Shown: positions 58,885-64,000 of the stretch, in pieces
Numbering within the stretch: position 1 is the first letter of the stretch
Layout: every line of letters begins with the position of its first letter
DNA from: Solen grandis
Lineage: Eukaryota > Mollusca > Bivalvia > Adapedonta > Solenidae
Direction: 5' to 3'
DNA length: 64,000 nt
Assembly: GCA_021229015.1 (NCBI GenBank)
Contig: CM037785.1
Span: 4,119,943-4,183,942 of the forward strand
The notes under the pieces: generated by a model
The model's database searches: none
Told to the model about the DNA's origin: nothing
The model's input: the letters and a program-made list of their open reading frames with translations, nothing else
Position numbers and translations under genes: made by a program

Positions 58885-59726
58885 GTAAGTTTGGAAGATA
58901 AACCTCATCTTGCCCACATTAGGAGGTTGAGAATCCAGACATGTTTATTTTAAAACTGTTACTGGCTAACCAAAAATATTAATCCACATACATTATTTGG
59001 AAAGGTTGCTTTTCATTGGTCCAAAAATCCCCACTTCGTTGTGGGGTAACCAATGGGAACTCCGATTTCAAATGGTGAATTAAACTTTTATCCCACAAGT
59101 GATATATGGAGAGTAATGGAATGATTTGTTCATAGGTTTCTGACAGTGAGCTTTATCATGCAATTATTTTTTTTATCAATTATACAATCATAAGGCAAAA
59201 TACTATTACTTACATAGTTGATCATATTCCTTTAAGTAGCATACGTAACCTGGTAACTTAGAGCGTTGTATATTAAATTTATTTCCCTTTCATCCATATA
59301 TCTCTAACTTTTGGTGAAAAGTATGGAATTAATGGCCAGATTTACTGCTTTTTATTGTACTTGTATGTATGTGTGTGTGTATATATCTATAATTACAGTG
59401 TGTTCTGTTGCATTTCATTTGTAAAGGTAAATAAGAAGTGGTTTGGAAAAGACAGATTTCTGAGAGTCACAAGTGCTTGTCGCAGTACATTTTTAAGTAT
59501 CCATTTACTTTCAGGAAAAAAAGAATTGCAGGCACCAATCTGTAATAATTCCACTATCATGATATGCAGATACATAAATTTGCTTCCTCATTTAAAGTGT
59601 ATGTTCTTTTATACTCTATACACATCCTCTGTGTAACCTTAAATGTATATCATCCATTTTGGACCTGTTTATTTATTAAAAAAACATCTGGAAGTCTATT
59701 TTGTTCATCTTTTCATGCCATTCTAA

Positions 59727-59830
59727 ACTAGAAATGTGTCATTATAACACATGGATGCCCCAGCCATTTTGTTTATTAGAAATGTCAGAGCATTGTGACC
59801 TGACTTCAAACCAAGTGATGTAACCTTGCC
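59727..59830 (-). repeat. Possible Helitron-like terminus
   Basis: ACTAGAA (59727-59733) followed by a short hairpin, ATGTGT/ACACAT, at 59734-59752. On the minus strand this reads hairpin, TTT, CTAG, T, the same arrangement as at 21245 and 23416 but with a different hairpin. The extent of the element to the right is unknown. Confidence 0.35.
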
Positions 59831-59886
59831 CTTCAAGCTAGAGACCTGGTCCTTCTTCCTATAGGAGCTGTCTAAGTCTGCTATCA

Positions 59887-59963
59887 TAATGAGTCTATAT
59901 GAAGTAAAGAGTTACTATTCATCAGGTCTTAAATTTTACATGAATATTAATGAGGCAAAGGGT
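59887..59963 (+). repeat. Remnants of TTAA MITE right end
   Basis: 'aatgagtctatatgaagtaaagagtta' (two substitutions from the MITE end) at 59887-59913 and 'atgaggcaaagggttaa' at 59948-59964. Decayed fragments of the hairpin MITE without the stem. Confidence 0.5.
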
Positions 59964-60272
59964 TAAGTTTCATGTATGTGTTAATTAGAATATAGATGAT
60001 TTGTCTTTATGCAGATGCAGCAGGTGTCTATTGCCGTGTATGGTCCAGATCCAATATCACAAGTTCTCAGATTCCGGGTCTTCATAATATAATGATAGGA
60101 TAATGTACAGGCCTTTAATGAAAGACAGACTCACAAATGTGTAACAACGCATTAACAATATTTCAGTCATTTGTAGACTCTACTTGAAACAAAAGTGCTG
60201 CAACACTGCAGTGCAATGCAGTAGACCTGTGCATGTTTACAGGTCTAGTCATTTATACATGTACTGATAAAT

Positions 60273-60412
60273 GGGCCAACCAACCCTTGGCCGAGTGCCA
60301 AGCAAGGGGCTATACCAGTACCATCTATTAGAATTTTGGTATGTCACAGCTGGGGATTGAACCCATGACCTCCTGAGTCCAGGGCAAGTGCTTTAACCAC
60401 TCAGCAACCGGG
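60273..60412 (-). repeat. tRNA-derived SINE, minus strand
   Basis: On the minus strand: A-box-like GTTGCTGAGTGGTTAAAGC (about 60391-60409), B box GGGTTCAATCCCC (about 60352-60364), then the family body 'ttggcactcggcc'. The 3' part with the AAAC tail is missing. Confidence 0.75.
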
Positions 60413-61299
60413 ATCAGTCACAAATGTGTACAGAGAAATTAAAGTAAAAGAAGAAATAGTTGGGATTAAGAGTATAATAAAATGGTTGTAATTAAGTGTA
60501 TCAAAAGAAATAGTTGGGATTAAGAGTATAATAAGAACATGTTAGAATGAAAGGGTATTAACAGTAACACAAGATTAATTTTATTTCATTTATTTTGATT
60601 TGAATAAATCTCGCTAGACTGAACGCAATTAACAAAATCAATATTACAGGTGTTGCATGATGTACCTGAAGTCATTTGTAATGCATAGCTGTCTATTGAA
60701 ATAAAAGCTTTGATGTTGTGAACTCAAATGTGTATGTTCTAGGGTTGAATCCGTACTAGAGATTAATTAGATCACAAGCTGCTTCCAAGGGTTTCAGTTG
60801 GATCAAAGGTATGAAATACAAAAAGTATCGAAAAGACAGAAAACAACAGTACTAAAACCCACTAAGGTTAAACAAGTAGGACAAAACGGAATCAAGTTAG
60901 CATACTAACAGAAAACCACAACTTCAATTATGCATAATTTTTCATTATTTTAAAAACATTTCACACAGACCAAATTTCCTTCAAACATCGAATCTTTCTG
61001 AGCTTTTTTGCCCCCAACCCTCACCCCCAACCCCTCAAATGTACAATCAACATATACATGTATTACTCTTGCAGTGGACTACTGGCAATAGCAGTGATAG
61101 CAACTGTAGTAATGTGGGCTAATGCCAGAACCAGCAGGTCACACAGCATGTATACTGCCTTTCTAGGAGTCTCTAACGTAATTCCGAACATTTGAACAAG
61201 CCTGCTTCCTCACTCTCTAATATGCTAGAAAGGCCTTGCTAATCTTTCAGACTTCTCCAAAGGATCTCTCAAGGCAAATTATTTGATCTTAACCTTTCT
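60413..61299. other. Non-coding stretch
   Basis: A ~50-bp direct repeat 'aagaaatagttgggattaag' occurs at 60450 and 60504. No gene. Confidence 0.45.
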
Positions 61300-61541
61300 T
61301 TAACCCTTTCCCTCATAGATACTCATTTTGACGCCCTCAATAGGTACCACATAAAGCCTGATCTGCAGAAAACCACAGTTAAACCTTACCAAATTTAATT
61401 ACAAAATCCTCATTTCCAGACCACTGAGGAGCAGCGAACAGCATAAAACCTGATCAGCCTGCGAGTTACTCGCAGGCTGATCTGGTTTTATGCTGTTCGC
61501 ATAGGTCTTTTCATGGTTTCCTCTATGAGGGAAAGGGTTAA
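61300..61541 (-). mobile_element. TTAA hairpin MITE, copy 13
   Basis: TTAA at 61300-61303 and 61538-61541, terminal repeats complete, hairpin with the common single mispair. Very close to copies 6 and 11, so likely among the younger insertions. Confidence 0.93.
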
Positions 61542-62109
61542 GAATAAAGACTAAGATAACCAGCTCATATACGGCTGCCTGGATTATTAATTCTGATTAC
61601 CATAGCAAGATGATTATGTATTTTATTCATTTCTAGAATTTGAATCAAAAATAGTAAAATATTGAAATATATGTACTACATTTCATAATATAAATGATTG
61701 TGGACATTATAAATTCAAGACTTGAGCTGAGTCCAAAAATCTAAAAAAGAAAACACACACACTCACACACACTATGATGCATAGTTAAGTTGAACCTTAA
61801 TTAAGATTGAGTATGCAAAGTACAAATTGAGAATAATAATATAGTTTGATATTAAAAAAAAAAATGACAAGCAATTCTCAGAATAATTATAATAGTATAC
61901 AAAATCATGCAGAAAAAATCTATTCATGAAAGCATTGGAATGTGAAACACAGATTCAACCTTGTGGTAAACCATTTCTTGTTTCTAAGAGATAAATGAAA
62001 CATGAAGTGTAAACAATTAAGAGTTGTCAGTGTAGATGACTTGTACCCTGCATCACCACCATGTCCAAATTCATTAAACCCTCTTACAGCTATCAATTCC
62101 AATTTATTA
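61542..62109. other. Non-coding stretch
   Basis: Includes an interrupted (CA)n run at 61753-61770. No gene; the 67-codon minus frame at 61920-62123 runs into the minisatellite. Confidence 0.45.
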
Positions 62110-62465
62110 TTTCCAATAACCATGACCTTGTCCTAATCTCCATCCATTCTAAACACAATCCCAATCTTCAATTCTAAATTGCCTTTTTTAGTAACCATGA
62201 CCTTGTCCTAATCTCCATCCATTCTAAACACAATCCCAAACTCCAATTCTAAATTGCCTTTTTTAGTAACCATGACCTTGTCCTAATCTCCATCCATTCT
62301 AAACACAATCCCAAGCTTCAATTCTAAATTGCCTTTTTTAGTAACTATGACCTTGACCCTATCTCTACCCATTGTAAATATAATCCCAAGCTTCAATTTT
62401 GATTTCCTACTTTAATTTACAGTGACCTAGTCCTTTGCTATGCCCATCCTAAATACAATCCCCTT
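62110..62465 (+). repeat. 75-bp minisatellite
   Basis: 'catgaccttgtcctaatctc' starts at 62121, 62196 and 62271, and in decayed form at 62346 and 62421: an exact 75-bp period. The first three units are nearly identical, the last two diverged. Confidence 0.93.
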
Positions 62466-63272
62466 AAGATCTGTTCCCATTGTCACTAAAGACCATCAGC
62501 TGCAATTGAGATACTGTATTCAAGGGAGACAAGCTGTGACTGGACTGGATGAAATATGCATGATTTCAGTATCACCTGAACTTCATACAGTGAGGCAGGG
62601 ATAGAATTACAGATGTAACTGACACTAATGAGACCCTCCCTCAACTACCAGAGACAATTAAGTCCTTCACCATTACAAAATAATGTATCTACGAATGCTG
62701 ATGAGTGCTCCAGGATAATCAAAATGCAGCAAAGTGAAATAAATAATTACTGCTTCTTTAATCACTGGAAGTGGTAAAAATAAACATTTATAAAAAATGT
62801 AAAATGAAAAATAAAATGTGCGTCTTGTAAAAATCATATTTACAGTTGAGATATATACAGATTATTAAGTGCATATTATATGATACATGTACATGTATAT
62901 ACAAATACTAAAATCGTTGTATGTAAACTTGTATGTAAATGGAATGCTAAAATAACAAGTTTGCCAGGATGGCCCTGCATTGCTCACCTGAGTTACAATG
63001 CCTATATATAGACAATCTAAAATATTTTTTTTTTTTTCACATCAATTTATAATACTTTTTAAACCATTCTGACAATTCATAAACAATCTAAACATGTTTA
63101 AACACATCCATATTTCATGAATATTAGACAAAAAAAAAATGAGGCCTTTAAATTTCACATAGATTCACCCTAGTCACCTTTCTTTTGACCCTGCATGACC
63201 CGGTTTTGACCCTGCATTACCCGGTTTTGAACTTGATGCTGATTGAAGATTGGGCCAAAAATATGGCCATGA
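62466..63272. other. Non-coding right end of the 50-kb contig
   Basis: No gene. 62965-63000 carries 'ggatggccctgcattgctca', which I recall as part of a common bivalve repeat. A 21-bp direct repeat 'ttttgaccctgcatgacccg' occurs twice at 63184-63229. Confidence 0.4.
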
Positions 63273-63372
63273 NNNNNNNNNNNNNNNNNNNNNNNNNNNN
63301 NNNNNNNNNNNNNNNNNNNNNNNNNNNNNNNNNNNNNNNNNNNNNNNNNNNNNNNNNNNNNNNNNNNNNNNN
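63273..63372. other. Assembly gap, 100 N
   Basis: Exactly 100 Ns; true distance unknown. Open frames that read through it are meaningless. Confidence 0.99.
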
Positions 63373-63375
63373 TGC

Positions 63376-63379
<4 letters not shown>

Positions 63380-63411
<32 letters not shown>

Positions 63412-63498
63412 CGACCGGACCCGACAATCCGCCAAGCGACCGGACCCGACATTCCGGCAAGCGATCGGACCTGACGATCCGCCGAGCGACCGACCTCT
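63380..63498. repeat. Poly-A run and 25-bp GC-rich minisatellite
   Basis: About 31 adenines (63380-63410), then 'gcgaccggacccgac' units of 25 bp: copies start at 63411, 63436, 63461 and a partial one at 63486. The GC-rich block contrasts with its AT-rich surroundings. Confidence 0.9.
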
Positions 63499-64000
63499 GC
63501 TTAAGACTTTCCCAGTACAACTCAACTCATGAAACATCGATAGGAATTGTAGTCCTGGATGCATTAAGCTATAACTTTAAATCAAAATTACATAAAGCTT
63601 ACAAAAGTCCGATCCAGACCATGTGTGTACCTCATTGCCGTCCCTTATCAATTGAATCTTTTTTTTTTTTGCAATTTAATTAAGATTGTACGAATAATTA
63701 ACTACTAATAAACAATAACAGATGCTTGTTATATCATCGGAAATTAAATTTCTAACTTGTCCGTAGGAAGAATGGATGGTGTAAAATACTGAAAGTTCAC
63801 CTGAACTTACTCATACCGTTAATGCAGCCGATTCATTGATTTACTTTTATCGATGATAGAAGAGATAATGAGAGTGCATTTAAACGACCAAAATGGTGGC
63901 GGGTTGTGTAAATGACCGGAAAGACCCGTCACATTCCATCAATATAATTGTCACCCAGTTAATCAACCCTTCAACTAATTATTGACCTATTCCCAGGTCA
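63499..64000. other. AT-rich non-coding end of window
   Basis: No gene or repeat recognised in the last 500 bp. Confidence 0.45.

Overview
The window looks like a piece of a draft genome assembly from a metazoan, most likely a bivalve mollusc. It is AT-rich, has long stretches without coding sequence, contains introns, tRNA-derived SINEs with AAAC tails, many MITEs, minisatellites, and Helitron-like elements with internal satellites of the kind described in bivalves (pearl/HINE type). The species cannot be named from this sequence. Two 100-N gaps (13173-13272 and 63273-63372) divide it into three contigs. The middle contig is exactly 50,000 bp, which suggests a scaffolder cut it at a fixed length rather than at a biological or read-coverage limit.

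Contig 1 (1-13172) is partly low-fidelity: in 1-5600 and 8076-10640 bases appear overwritten by their neighbours, giving homopolymer-rich text. Even so, degraded SINEs and a smeared copy of a satellite can be recognised. Between them lies a clean ~450-bp tandem array (about 5620-7275) with at least nine perfect TGACGTCA (CRE-type) sites.

Contig 2 (13273-63272) holds almost all the interpretable content. Only two protein genes are well supported: an intact pogo/Tigger-type DDE transposase (minus strand, 18905-21007, two exons) inside its own inverted-repeat transposon, and a TMEM45-family (DUF716) multi-pass membrane protein (plus strand, 49624-50505). The rest is repeat landscape: thirteen copies of a ~190-260-bp hairpin MITE with TTAA target sites (piggyBac-like), a 614-bp pogo-like MITE with TA target sites, two head-to-tail ~2.1-kb Helitron-like elements with nested satellites, a 4.5-kb inverted-repeat element, a ~570-bp fold-back, at least nine tRNA-derived SINEs or fragments, and several minisatellites (21, 75 and ~150-200 bp).

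Contig 3 (63373-64000) starts in a poly-A run and a 25-bp GC-rich minisatellite. No operon-like or cooperative host gene system is visible. The most interesting material is the transposon ecology: hairpin-arm correction and tip deletion within the TTAA MITE family, and repeat-borne copies of known transcription-factor motifs (CRE, CTCF-core-like, nuclear-receptor DR0).
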